Made by a program: the position numbers and the translations under genes. A stretch of 64,000 nucleotides of DNA from Lactarius indigo. Its lineage: Eukaryota; Basidiomycota; Agaricomycetes; Russulales; Russulaceae. Position 1 is the first letter of the stretch. Each line of letters begins with the position of its first letter. The stretch covers positions 2,170,001 to 2,234,000 of the forward strand of contig JAFKAC010000005.1 in assembly GCA_025766275.1 (NCBI GenBank). The letters run 5' to 3'. The notes under the pieces were generated by a model, which saw only the letters and a program-made list of their open reading frames with translations, was not told where the DNA came from and did not search any database. This document shows positions 1-11,989 of this stretch, in pieces.

Positions 1-507
1 ACTGCTCAAATACTCATTGCGCGGAATAAAGGAAGCACGGAGAAAGTAAGGGCCCTTGTATTTTCGTTCTTTTTTTTACCCGAGCATTGTCGTATGTGAC
101 GCCATTCTCAAGGCCATTCTCATTGAGGACTAGATGTCAGCGTTATTGAGCAGTGATATGAACTGTGCATTCAAGCTGCCGTAGACGTTATCAGGTGCGA
201 GTACCGAATCCCGTTGAATGTTGGGCCATTGGTGCCCTGGTCATAGCCGCCATGTTATTCATGCATACACACACTTGATCTCATGGGTTTCAGGAATTGA
301 ACTCGCCTTCGGTCAAATTAACTTGTTGCCGATGTGGCCAAGGATGTGGCGGTCAAGAGTGCGCATTTACTCTCCGCAACTTTGTCTAGATTCTTCTGGC
401 CCCACACCGTTGCCCCTAAGATGCTTGATCAACATCAACAGCCACACTCTCTGCTCGATAACATCGCTCCTCCTGACTCGCCACCTGCCACTGGCACCTC
501 TTCAACA

Positions 508-1976
508 ATGACACTTGGCCCCTGCAAAAGCGTGAAGACTCGTACTCATGGTAGGTGTCTAAACTCCGGTTGGAACTCGCATTGTGTACTAAGTGACATG
601 GCGCAGAAGAGAGTAACAGACATGTAGCGACAATCAACATCCTCCCAGATGATATTTTTCTAGAAATATTTGCCGTCTGCCTACTCGACCCTCATAGCAT
701 TGAACATATGATGACATGGCAAGGACTTGTGCATGTCTGCCAAAAATGGCGACGAATCATATATGGGTCACCACGCTATTTCGATCTACACCTTCACTGT
801 TCAGATAGAACGCCCTTCAGGAAGGATCTCGATCTCTGGCCAGACTTTCCTCTCATCGTTGAATATGACATTATGGAGGATGAAGACAACCCCACTGCTG
901 CACTCGAGCACCCTGATCGTGTACGCCGCATTGATCTTTCCATAGCCAGCTCGGAAGTGTCGGAGGCGATCGCGGCGATGAAGGTGCCATTTCCGGTGCT
1001 GACACATCTAAAGCTTACGGGACCCGAGGAGAGCAGGCTCAAGGACATGCTTTACCTTTCTGATAGCTTTCTGGGCGGATCTGCCCCATGCCTACAACAT
1101 CTCTTCTTGGAAGCCGTTATCCTTAGCGACTTACCAAAGCTTCTTTTGTCGGCACGTGACCTCGTTTCTCTCCGACTCGAGGATATTCTTCCGTGCTTTA
1201 ACATTTCACCAGAAGAGATGGTTGGAGGACTGGTCGGGTTGACCAGACTCAGAACCCTTTGCATTAGATTCGTGATTCCCTATGAACGAATGAACAGACC
1301 TACGCACCCCCAATTGTGTGCTGTCCTTCCCGTTCTCACCGAATTTGCATTCAGAGGTGGAAGCAAGTACTTGGATGAACTCATGGCCCAAATTGACATG
1401 CCTCGAATCGAAGATGTCAAAATTGAATGCTCCAAACTGGATGAGCAAGCTCCCCAGTTTTCCGGGTTCATCAAACGTTCCCGGTTCAAGCATGCGCGGA
1501 TAAATTTTCACTATTCCGACATCGAACTTGATCGCCCACAGGGTGAATGCCATCAAGCCCATTATTCCTTGACAATCCGGGACCCGGAGTTACAAGAATT
1601 CACAGTCCCGGACATGGCTCGTGCAATCGGTCAACTCGTCCCAATGGCCTCCAATGTGGCTCATCTCTCCATCCTTGGAGCATTTAGTCAGGGAAATGAT
1701 ATGCTTCCACTCCTCCGCCTATTCCCCGCTGTGGAGGCGATGGACGTATCTAGGGAGACGGCAGGCTACGTTACTTCTGTGCTCGAAGACATCGTCTACT
1801 CAGAGGATATGGTCACCGAAGTGTTGCCGGAGCTCCAATTGCTATCGTTAGACGGTGACGACAACAAGCTAGAGGAGTTCCTCTCCTTGCGCCGGCTTTC
1901 CGGTCGCCCTGTAACCGTCGTCAACACGCAAGACGAGTTCGTTGAAAGGCTGAATGCCCGTTGGGAGAATGTCTAG
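508..1976 (+). CDS. F-box/leucine-rich protein, copy 1 (intact)
   Basis: Two exons, 508..550 and 607..1976, give 470 aa. The 56-nt intron is GT..CAG, and the same splice is seen in copy 3. An F-box-like segment starts near residue 20 (ILPDDIFLEIF, then WQGLVHVCQKWRRI). It is followed by degenerate leucine-rich repeats up to a conserved C-terminal block (GRPVTVVNTQDEFVERL). F-box proteins of this type are expected to bind SKP1 and present substrates to an SCF ubiquitin ligase; that role is family knowledge, and the substrate is unknown. The start ATG at 508 matches the conserved first exon of copy 3 (PCKS-KT motif). It faces three paralogs on the other strand 10-18 kb away and is the only full-length unbroken copy. 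Confidence 0.85.
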
Positions 1977-3532
1977 CGGTTACCTCTTTGTTCTGCTGTT
2001 ATTTGATCGAAAGGTGTTGGCCACTGCGTACAAGTTATTTAGGAAGCTGTTAGAGGACGTAGAAAATGACGACATGCGAATCGATTTTGTATGCGCTGCG
2101 TGTATATTCGTACCAATTCAAGTACAGTGGACTCAGGGTGGCTGCCAAGTGGTCGTAGGCTCTTGATAGATCGGCACTTCGATTGTGCCTCCAAGCCCAG
2201 TCGTGAAGAGGGAGCTTCGACGTGCAAGACTGACACAGCCGCGAACACGGGTTCTCTCCTAAATCGTGGGCAATCACACGCACTCGATATCACACATACC
2301 ACGCAAATCATCTTATGACGATTCGGGGCGATGAAAAACAGACCAGTATGGGTTTAGATCCGCCCGTTGATTGCCTGAGAGTCGTTTCTTGACATATACG
2401 TGCAGTTAGCAGCCACTAGACACCAGACGCATTACAGGCATGTTTCGGCTATAGTGAGAAAACTCAATGACGTCACACGTGCAAAGATTATACGTTGAGC
2501 GCTGAGCGCTGAACTGCCACGACCGACTGGGTGAGGCTGCTCGCCCAGACGCACCGCAATTCTTCGGACTTACTGTAGACGCCTTTGTAAACATTCCCAG
2601 CACAGGGGACCGGCGCAGAGGGGGGTTATCGATCTGATATCAGAGATTGAAGAGTAAACCGCCCCCTAAAAAAAACTGGATCTGATATCCAGAAGTGGCA
2701 GAAGATAAAATTCTGGAGCCATCGGAAAATCGGCATCAGGCGGCCTGTGTGTCGTGCAAGTCGTGTTGTGTTGTGGAAATATACCATGGAGGCTGCCGCG
2801 TGGGGGGACTGGATAAGCGCCGTTTGCGGTGCGCCTCGAAAGTTTTTACACGCCTGTTGTAATCGATCGCGTAAACGCGCGTTTAGCTGATACAGTCCAT
2901 CCACTACCGTGACCGTACAAGCAACCCGAGTCGACGACCGAACCCGCGTAGCGACGACGGATTCCCCTGTGTCTGTGCGTATCCCTCCAGCTGATCCAGA
3001 CTCCCACCCCGACTGGCTTGCGGACGGATGGAACGTTTTTTCTTTCTTTCTTTTTTTCGCTTATACTTTTTTTTTTTCTCTCTGTGTGGATGATTTTCGG
3101 TGTTCCGGTGTGGGCTGTGGGTACATATAGCAAAACACGACGTGGCAGGGGCTCGACTGGCTACAGTCGGTGCCTGTATCTGACCATGTTGCACGCTTAC
3201 CCAGACATCCCGCGTTCATGGGCAAAGTGGCCATTGCCAGGTATTTGGGGCTTTCCGGGCATACAAGTCCACGTTGTCATCTATTCACTCTTTTCACATC
3301 TACTACAGCCAGTCACGAAGGCCAAAACGCGGTACGTAATCAACAGACTTGTCCAACGCCGATCGGAGACCATCGATTCTACAGAATATATACAATATGA
3401 CACCGGGAAGAAAAAAATAAAAGGCACATAAAGAAGCAATGAAACAACACTATCGTCCGTGGTGTTATACCGCAAGCGTACGCGGTAGGATTAGCGAAAG
3501 GAAGAAAGAAAAAAAAGGATACATAAGGCGTT
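1977..3532. other. Intergenic, no gene seen
   Basis: This stretch lies between convergent genes (F-box copy 1 and the zinc-finger gene). It holds several T-rich tracts near 3035-3085. I see no reading frame with a recognisable product and no tRNA. Confidence 0.5.
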
Positions 3533-5518
3533 CTAACACAGTCCGGTGGCCCATGACTCGCCCTCTGACCAGGTCTCCGCTTTGGATACCTTTTTCGAGG
3601 TATTCGTGAGCTTTCTAGACATCACGTCGGAGAAACGGGGTCCGGGATCCTCTCCGCTCCTCAGACATTGCTGCAGCCTCGCTTCGAAAGCGTTAAGGAT
3701 CCGTTTAACTTTCTGTTCTTTCTCTCTGGCCTCATCTCGCGACGTGCTGAGACATGCCTCTTGATACTTTTTGTCCTTGTGACGAACTTCCGAGTCTTGA
3801 CGTCCGAAATAGTCGCCGCACTTGGGGCAGAACCTGACTACGGAAGGACTCGGATGCTTCTCGCACGACTTGCAGTGGCGCTGAAAGGTTACCCACTTGC
3901 TGAATGGTTTGCCAGAGCAGACTCTGCACATGATGACCCTAACCGCTCCGCGCTCCTCGTCGGCCTGGGTCGTCTGGAGCATCAATCGTTCCCTCTCCGT
4001 CAAGTTCGTCGGGATTTTGTGGAGACCGTCTCCGCCTTCGGCAATCTCTGCATCTTGAAGCGGCACCGAGCTTCCACTGTCGTGCCACGTTTCCACCTGC
4101 TCTCTCTCCTCGATCCAAGACGGCTGTTCCTGCAAAAGGGCTCCCATCGACCCCTGCGGGATACTAAGTCCCGGCAAAGATCGATGGTAAACTCCCTGCG
4201 CTGTCGTGGATGCGAGCCTCTCCGCTCCGCATCCCGCCGCCTTGGATTTACAATTGAAATTTGTCCGGGTCCTCGTGGCAGGGGACCGGCGAGTCCGTTT
4301 TGCAGACTCCGCTCCCCCCGGGACCCTCATCACACTTGGCCTGCCCCTCTTCTTCGGGGCGTCGGCGTCGTTTTCGTCGCTGTTCTTGTCGTCAGCCAGC
4401 AGGACGACGATGGCTGTAGGTTTCGTACCGTTGGCGACCCCGCTTTCCAAGGGACGACGATGACACCATCTCACCCGTGGCCATCGTGCTCAACGCTTCG
4501 GTGGGCGTTACAAGCTGGTCGAAGAGTTTTGTGTAGTCCGATGGCGCCAAAGAACTGGGGAAATCGTATCAGAAGGATGGTCGCGTGTCGGGGAGAGTCA
4601 AGGGTACGCACGTCAGGTTCGTGTCGGCGTTCGAGGGGTCGAGGATTTCTGATTGTACTTGATCATCGCAGTTGCTGCTCCCCATGAAGAAAGTGGGCGG
4701 TGCCCCAGTGATTTGATTGAGGCCCCAAGCCTCAACGATGTCGAATTGTGGAAATGAGGGAGCCACCAGTGGTGGTTGTGGCTATAATAGACCACGGTCA
4801 GCAGAGACCACCGAGTTGGGTTACTCGTACTCACGAAGTCCGAGGACGTGACATCAAATGTGAGGAATGGCGAAAACCTGTTCCCGGCACCATCGCTCTG
4901 GGGCGATGGAAGTGAGCTAAAGTCAGTGAGAGCTTTGGTTGGGTGAGTACAGACGATTGGCAAGTTGCAGGTGGTGACTTACAGGGGGTGCCAGAGAGGA
5001 AGCCGGAAAAGTCCTGCGGCGTAACAAGATGAGCAATAGGAAAAAATGACAAATAGTAGTTGTCGCGTGCTTACCGGTTGCGTGGAGAAAAGTCCTTGCA
5101 TGTATGTATCTATGTCGTCAATGAAGGGAGGAGTGGCAGTTGACGCCGGCATCGTGGTAGTGTTCACCGCGGTGGCATCTTGGAGGGGGGCACCATAACT
5201 GGGCGTGCCCGCAGAAACCATCCCTCCAGTCGTCCAGTCGTCGTCCTATAACGAATGTAAGTTCTCTCATGTCCCAAACGCTAACACACTCACAGAATTG
5301 TTTTGAAAGCCGAAGGTCTCAGTTATACCGCCTTGTCGCCAAGAAAGAGTAGTATCCAGAAGGTCATCGAAGAAAATGTCCTCAACGGAAAGTCCTGCGA
5401 GTGGCTGGGCGCATCCAGTAGCTTGTGCCGACATCGTCGTCTCCTCACTGGCAGCCGAATCGTCCTGCCAGATCGAGAAGGCGTAGGAGTCAGAAGTGGC
5501 TGTTTGTGAATAACTCAT
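3533..5518 (-). CDS. Zinc-finger protein with AT-hook, putative DNA-binding regulator
   Basis: Seven exons on the minus strand (5294..5518, 5075..5245, 4983..5013, 4835..4932, 4612..4781, 4475..4554, 3533..4413) join in phase to give 551 aa. The introns are 48-61 nt, all GT..AG. The N-terminal 250 residues are Ser/Thr/acidic rich, like an activation region. A KKRGRP AT-hook core lies near residue 282. Two C2H2/C2HC-like fingers follow at about 421-442 (C-x2-C-x13-H-x3-C) and 454-470 (CPKC...H), then a basic/charged tail. This suggests a nuclear DNA-binding protein; no target can be inferred. The last exon alone also reads open upstream from an ATG at 4474, but splicing at 4414-4474 joins it to the conserved-phase upstream exons. 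Function is inferred from motifs only. Confidence 0.75.
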
Positions 5519-7304
5519 CGCGGTTTGGGGATTTTGCCAGTGTCAGTGCGAGAAGTGATGGGATGTGTGAACGTTGGATATTTCGAGAGAAAACGCGGAG
5601 AGGGGGCTTATAAGAAGTTCCGGAGATTCCACACAGGCCTCGCTTAAGAGCTTAGCGAGGGCGACCACAACACTGACCGCCCATGGCTTTTCACACGCGC
5701 TCCTGCCGGCGCCATTTCGGGCCTCACCATTATCGCTTTGACAATGCTGTGTTGTCTCTTTGACCCAGCTGTGGTTAAATTGCCTCATGGCCTACACACG
5801 TCGGAGCAACCCCCACAGAGTCTAGCGGCGAGCAAAGGATTCTTCGGAGTGTCTTTTGCCTTTATTAAGTAAGGGTCGTTGTACTTTTAGGTGGCCTGGT
5901 ATGTAGTCCTGTAAGTACTTTAGGCCCAGCCACAGGCATTCCACATTCAGGTAGACAAGATCCGCAATGTGGCGGACCGAGGACGGAACAATAGGCCCAG
6001 TCGGCGCGTCCTGTTTCCAAGCGAGGTGTGGCAAGACTCGGAGCTCGAAACAATGCGTCCAACCTTCAGAGTACTATCCTTAGTCCACTGTTGCAACACT
6101 TTTATAGATGCACGTCTAGCTCTACATCGAGGCATCCAATCTTAATGATTCTTTTACCAATGGAAAGCCTACCCTCTCCGCTACAAGATAGTGCTATTAA
6201 TCATACAAAAATATGGTGATTAAAACCCACTAGAGAGGGAATCTTGAAGGGTTATTTCTGGACAAGGTGTTGCAACAACTGTCACATTTAGTCACAACAG
6301 AGAGTCAGACCTGTGGATTTCGGACATCCTTTTTGGGAAGACGGTTCAGACACTCCGAAGAATGCGGTCCGCTTGGGCCGACTGCGGGGTTTGAAGTCCA
6401 CTTGCTCCGATGCCAGATTGTCACGCCCAACGACTTCTTGCCATCCTTTCAACTTTTCCTCATGTATGTCTGTCAGGGAGTATTGTATGAGGGTTCTATA
6501 ACTAGAGGAGAGTGTTATATTCAAAGGATCAGCAAGTCAGAGTCCCTTGACTCCCACTTTTAAGCATAAAACACTCATTTTGCACACTTTTCGGTCTGCA
6601 GAATGAGTACTAAAGGTATAATACACAGATAAAGTACTAAAGTATGTTCTATTAGATAGACCAATTCCCGATCTTTGCGTCTTGAGGTGTCAATATGGTG
6701 TGTAGTGTCAGATGAGGCTAATCAGTTGGTGTCGCATCTCTCGGGTTGGTTTTGTTTGGTTGTTGCATCAGTAGACTAGGGATAGTACAATGTACAGCCA
6801 AGCTCAATGTTTACTACCCTTTTACCTAGCCGAGAACAGGCGCTCGTGTCAACGCCGACACGGTGCGGTTTATGCCCTCCCAAGATGTGCTTTCGCAGCA
6901 CCTGATCGAGGTGCTAGCCAGAAACCAAACTGACAGGAGGCAGGGTCCAAGTTGCAGCTGGCAACGTTTCACTCAATGCGGATTACGGAATGACGACTCC
7001 TGCTATTCACTGCCCATCCAGGCGGGGTAAGCAACCCTAACGCTAATCCAGCGCTCCTTTTGTAGAATAGCACCCATCGAGACCGCAGAGCCGGCGGGTT
7101 TCACTTCCCTTGTGTCCGAAGAGACGAGACGTCAAGGCAAGCACGGGCTTAATCAACCAGCTGATAATCATTTTGATGGACAGATCAATGCAACTTGAGT
7201 CTCATCCTTGTAACATGCATAGCGCAGTACATCCGAATCCGTCAATCGACACCAACCGGTTGAACCTGAAGGCACCTCCGCGGCGGCGCTCGGCTTTGCC
7301 TAAC
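5519..7304. other. Intergenic, no gene seen
   Basis: This holds the upstream region of the zinc-finger gene and the 3' flank of the RecQ gene. The 6200-6800 part is AT-richer than its surroundings. No coding or RNA feature is recognised. Confidence 0.5.
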
Positions 7305-10300
7305 CTACTGCTGGCATAGGCTCTCCTTTGCACGCAGAGACGCGTCTCGCAGGATCTCAATGACACCCCACATATCGTCGTCATGCTGGCCCACTGCCGT
7401 TCCCCACGCTTCCTCTTGCGTCAAGCGCATCACGCTCTTGATCGCGTTCGTCGACCGTATTACATACCCTGGCAGGGAGGCGCACATCGAAAAGACGGCG
7501 AACTCTAGCACCTTGGTAGCGGACGACAACACGAGAGACCTGTGAGCAAAGACATTAATGTTAGCGACGGCGCCTTAGATACGCGGGGTGGCTTCTATCC
7601 AATCGAAATCAATAAAGTTCGCACTACCTTATCTCCGCTTTCGAGTCGCCTTCTGACGAGTCGTCCATATGGAGTTTGTGCCACATAATATCGCTCTCAG
7701 CGCCGGGTGCGAAAACTTTGTGCAGCGCCCGTCGGATGCTCGTGTAAGTGGCGTTCCTGTTTGCGATCTACACGGAAGGAAGGAAAGCAGATGAGTGATT
7801 TCTGCGTCCTCACCGTCATAGATCAGGCAATTCGAACCGGAATTTTCTGAGAGAATGGCGCGTCGAGATCGATTTCCTCAGCCGATAGAGTCAAAGGAGA
7901 AGCTAGATAAATGAGAAGCGCGGCGCGGCGTTGTTCGAGACAAGATCCTACACATCTCGACCAGCGACCAGACTCACAAGAAAGAACCTCGACGTCATCG
8001 TCTGGAGATTGTATAGGAGCATCCACTGGAGGGCCTTTTGACGTAGGTGGCGTCTTCGGCGCGTCGTTGATCGCATCTCCAAGTCCCACATTCGAGTTCG
8101 ACGTGACCCGTGGGTCTGTCACCGACGCCACCGCCGAACTAAGCGGCACCTTGAACGATGGCACGCGAAATTGTGTAGTCCTTTCTACACTTCCCGTAGT
8201 GAGTCACACAAAGCACGTGAATGGGTGGAATAGCACCAACTGTAGCTGACAGACGCAGCCGAGGACTCGCTCTTGGGCTTCTTGGAGATCTCCTCGCCGC
8301 TGCCTTCTTTCGAATCCCCTGACGAGCAAATGCTTCGTTTCATGCCCAGCTGACGCGAACGCAGGAGAGCTGGGCCGACATAGTTGGTCTTTGTGCCAAT
8401 CGATGCGAGGACGGTGCTCGTGCTGGCTACGCGCGGCAGAGCCGAGCCGTCGTCGTCACCGTTTCCGGGGTTTGGATTGCCGGGAGCTTTTGTGCGATCG
8501 CTCTTGCCACCGAGGGTCATGGGTCGCGGCGGAACGTGCGGTGCTCTGACTTGCGGAACTGGATAGTCGGCGTAATCATCTTCAGAAGGCCCTGCCCTGT
8601 AGGGGTCTACGTGGTGGTCAAGAGCCTCGGCCGGGGACAGAGCCTCTTTCTTCTTTCTCGTCTTCTCAGGATTCTTGCAAACCTACAATGAAGACGACGA
8701 TTTAGGAGCGGTCGTGATTGCGGTCATGGATACGCACATCACACATATTCTCACAGTATGATGAAGCTTGTCCGGCATCCCCTCCGTCAATCACCTCTCC
8801 GAAATACCGGCATATCAACTGGAAGCGACCGCACATAGTTAAGTCTAGATGTGCGACAGCCTAGCTGGATTACTCACAATGTGTCTGCAAACATTCACGT
8901 TCTCCGAGAAATTGACGAGCTAGAGATCTTGGTGAGAGGTGTTCATGTTGACGAGTCAGGTCCATACAGCAGAAAAACTGTCAGTCGCCCTCTGGCTCGG
9001 CGGAGGGTCGTTGTTCCGATCAGCCGTGGCCTGTCGGCGGGTATGCGACATCGAGACTAGCTTCCTAGTGCGCAACATATCTTCCCGAGCTGAGAAGAGA
9101 CGCTGAGTTCCATCTGAGAAGTCGGAGAGAAGTATATCGTACAATAATACAGGATGCATTTTGCTGGCTTCAGTTTTCTTCAGCCTCTTTCAACCAACAT
9201 TGGTTTTGTAAGAACGTACTTCACCGTCTCGGCCAGCTCGTCCTGACGGTGTCAACCTGAGACGAAGCACATTCTCAACAGAATGCCGCTTACCAGTTTC
9301 CTGATAATAGCCTGGCGCAGTGTTATCTCCCGTTTCGTGAGTGGTAGACGAGACATACCTTCAAAGCTCTTCGGCAAGTCATAATGAATAATATACCTGG
9401 GATCACGTCGACTGAGTCATTCCACACAACAAGTTATCACGACTCACCGAACGTCACTCTTATCTATGCCCATCCCGAATGCAATCGTGGCGCAGACCTG
9501 AAATACGTCGTTGAGGGTGATGTAAGCGACTGTTTCAGTCGAGAACCTACGACATCAATACCCCTGGTTCCGTCTCCTCCTTCCTCCCACCCCTTGAGCG
9601 TTTGGTCAAGAATCGCAGGCCTATAGTTCTCTCAGAGACGCGGTCTTGGAAGAACGCTGATACTGACGCACTTTATGCCTTTGTGGTACGGCCGACAGTT
9701 CAGTCCCTTTCCTCGTAGGTAGTTCGACAGATCGTCACATGTCATGCGAGTCCGACAATAAATGATCCCCGAAGATGGACGTCCCCGTCGACGATGTAGA
9801 CCAGTGATGTAGTTCAAGACCTCGTCCATCTGTGTCATCGCCTCTGAAGAGTGGTACCGAACCTAGACAGCAACAAATTAGCCGCGCGATCGTTACGCGA
9901 TATCGTTTGAGCCACACAACACACCTCGTAGAATAGATTGGGTCGGTTGAAGGGGTGTACGAACTTCGAAAGACGTTGGGGAGTCATTCGGAGAATGCGT
10001 GCAATGTCGTCCTGGACTCTGCACACAGAAAATCTCAAACGCCTATCCGCCATCACGGAAATGAACGCATACAAAGGTGTCGCGCTTGCCGTCAAGGCCA
10101 TGAGAGGCACATCGGGAAAGTTTTCCCGAATTGTCCCCAGGCGTCGATACTCTTCGCGGAAGTCGTGGCCCCATTCCTAGAGATTCAAGCTCTTGGCGTT
10201 TGGTCATGAAGAGCTCTGTTTTTTACGCACGGATATGCAATGTGCCTGGTCGAGGTTGATCAGTCTGCGCAGCGACGCGATGAAGGATGCCGGTTCCTCA

Positions 10301-11252
10301 CCTCGTCGACCACAAGGCGGTTGAGCTCTCCACGTTGATATAATGGTGCCAAGAGCTTCATGAACTCCGCCGAACACAGTTTCTCGGGTGTAACTAGTAA
10401 ACGGGCGAGAGCTTGACGTCAGCCGACCAAGTCATGAGACAGAGAGGGAGTGAGAATGACTGTAGAGAAGCCTGTTCATTGGACATGGGGTGGATAGGTC
10501 GTCGATGATCTAAAATTTTCGAAAAATGAATTGGGTTTCAACCAAGGCGGCTCGCTTTGCAGTAGGCCCACCTCGCGTTTCTCGGACTTGGAGGTCTCGG
10601 ATGTCAGAGAGGCGACATGTACCTTGTGCCTACGCAATCGAGCAATTTCTATTCCATATGGTCCATTCAACGCACATGACGATAAGCGAGCCACTCACGA
10701 TTCTTCATGAGGGCTTATAACAATGGTCATCAGTAAGCACCAGTAGCGATGTAAGAGATGGCGAGCGAACCCAATAATGGCGAGATCACAATAGTGATTC
10801 CGGACTTGGTGAGCGATTAGCTGGTATGTTCATAGGGTGCCCGAAGGTGGTAATTACCTCTTGTACGATCGCTGGCACTTGAAAGCAGATGCTCTATCGA
10901 AGGTTTCATGCGCGAGCGAGAAAGGAAGTATGGAAGGGACCCACCTTACCCATCCCAGTAGGCGCTACAACCAAAACGTCCGCCCCTACAAAAAGAAAGA
11001 ACATGTATTTTAGTGTTCCTTATGCTTAAGGCATTTCGAGTTCATACCGTTGATCGCCGCCTCGAATATCTCCTTTTGTTTCCCCTTATACTCGCTATAC
11101 CCGAACACTGTAATGCACGTAAATGGCATGCGATCTATCATGGCCGCGACATAGTACCCCTCGTAAATATTCTAATTTGTCAAAGGGTCAGTAGATGCGT
11201 TGCTGAGCATACAATGTAAGTAGACCTTACTCATGGCAGTCCGACGCGTCAT
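7305..11252 (-). CDS. RecQ-family ATP-dependent DNA helicase, 27 exons
   Basis: I could join 27 exons in consistent phase (first 11226..11252, last 7305..7539), giving 818 aa. The helicase motifs appear in order: Q-like region (FGYSEYKGKQ), Walker A (APTGMGKS, split by an intron), Ia (ISPLL), Walker B DEAH (VVDEAHCIS), SAT (TASAT), motif V (FGMGIDK), and VI (YYQETG plus RAGRDGE). A RecQ zinc-binding domain follows (CRH...CRYFGE...C..MCDVC), then a long hydrophilic C-terminal extension. RecQ helicases unwind 3'-5' and act in recombination and replication-fork repair in the nucleus. Several exons are tiny: 15 nt at 10699..10713, 15 nt at 10231..10245 and 18 nt at 9294..9311. The start at 11252 (MTRRTAMSK) was chosen because only it leaves phase 0 for exon 2. 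The gene appears intact. The donor for the last third (7838, GTTCGA) is the least certain junction. Confidence 0.88.
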
Positions 11253-11989
11253 AGTGGGGGGGACCATCATTTCGCTTCGATGAGCCAGCGCGCTGGCTCA
11301 TCATATAAGAGAGTACATCATCGATCTTCATGTTGGGGGTCGGGTGACGGAGGTCGCACAAGTTCAACCGTGGTCGGGTGAGTCACTCACTAATGAATTG
11401 GGTCTGGAGTCGGAGACGCGTGAAACGCGTCGAGTCACACACAGCGCATGTCACGGTCACAAGCGTCACGTTCCGGGAACGTCGCTGCCAGCACTGGCAC
11501 TCTTGATTGTCAACATGTCCGCCTACCACAACAAGTCATTTTGACTGAAGGCGACTTGGAATGTGCAAGGGAAGGTAATTCAACTCCTGAACACATGGGA
11601 TCAAACAATATGGCGGCTATGGATGGGGTACTAACATTCAACATGATCCAGCAAGAGATGGGGTAAGTAAGAAGACAAATTTATATGTTCGTCGAGCAGC
11701 CGCCCATACTGCAGAAACTGCATGGAGTGTGGAGACGGACTGGTAGCGTTGCAGGTGAACAACGTGTCAACGCCACGCCAAGCACGACGCCATTGGCTCC
11801 TTGTCTCGGTGTCTGACATCGTGCGGCGATCCTTTGTACACGCTCGTTGAGAACACTGCACTTCAATTCGTACAAGTGTACATACTATTTTAGTACATGT
11901 GGCCACGACAAAGAACAAATTTAGCGTGTCACCATTTCCTACGTCTCTTGAATTGTATGGAACGAGGATTTCAGGTTAATGCCTTTCAA
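11253..11989. other. Intergenic, no gene seen
   Basis: This is the presumed RecQ promoter side. It contains a short palindrome (GAGCCAGCGCGCTGGCTC, 11283-11300). No gene is recognised. Confidence 0.45.

Noticed and set aside
3668..4687. 339-codon frame opposite the zinc-finger gene
   Set aside because: It is antisense to the phase-consistent multi-exon gene and shows no family motif.
11329..11331. Upstream ATG (MKIDDVLSYMM) as RecQ start
   Set aside because: It leaves the wrong phase at the first intron; the ATG at 11252 fits exactly.
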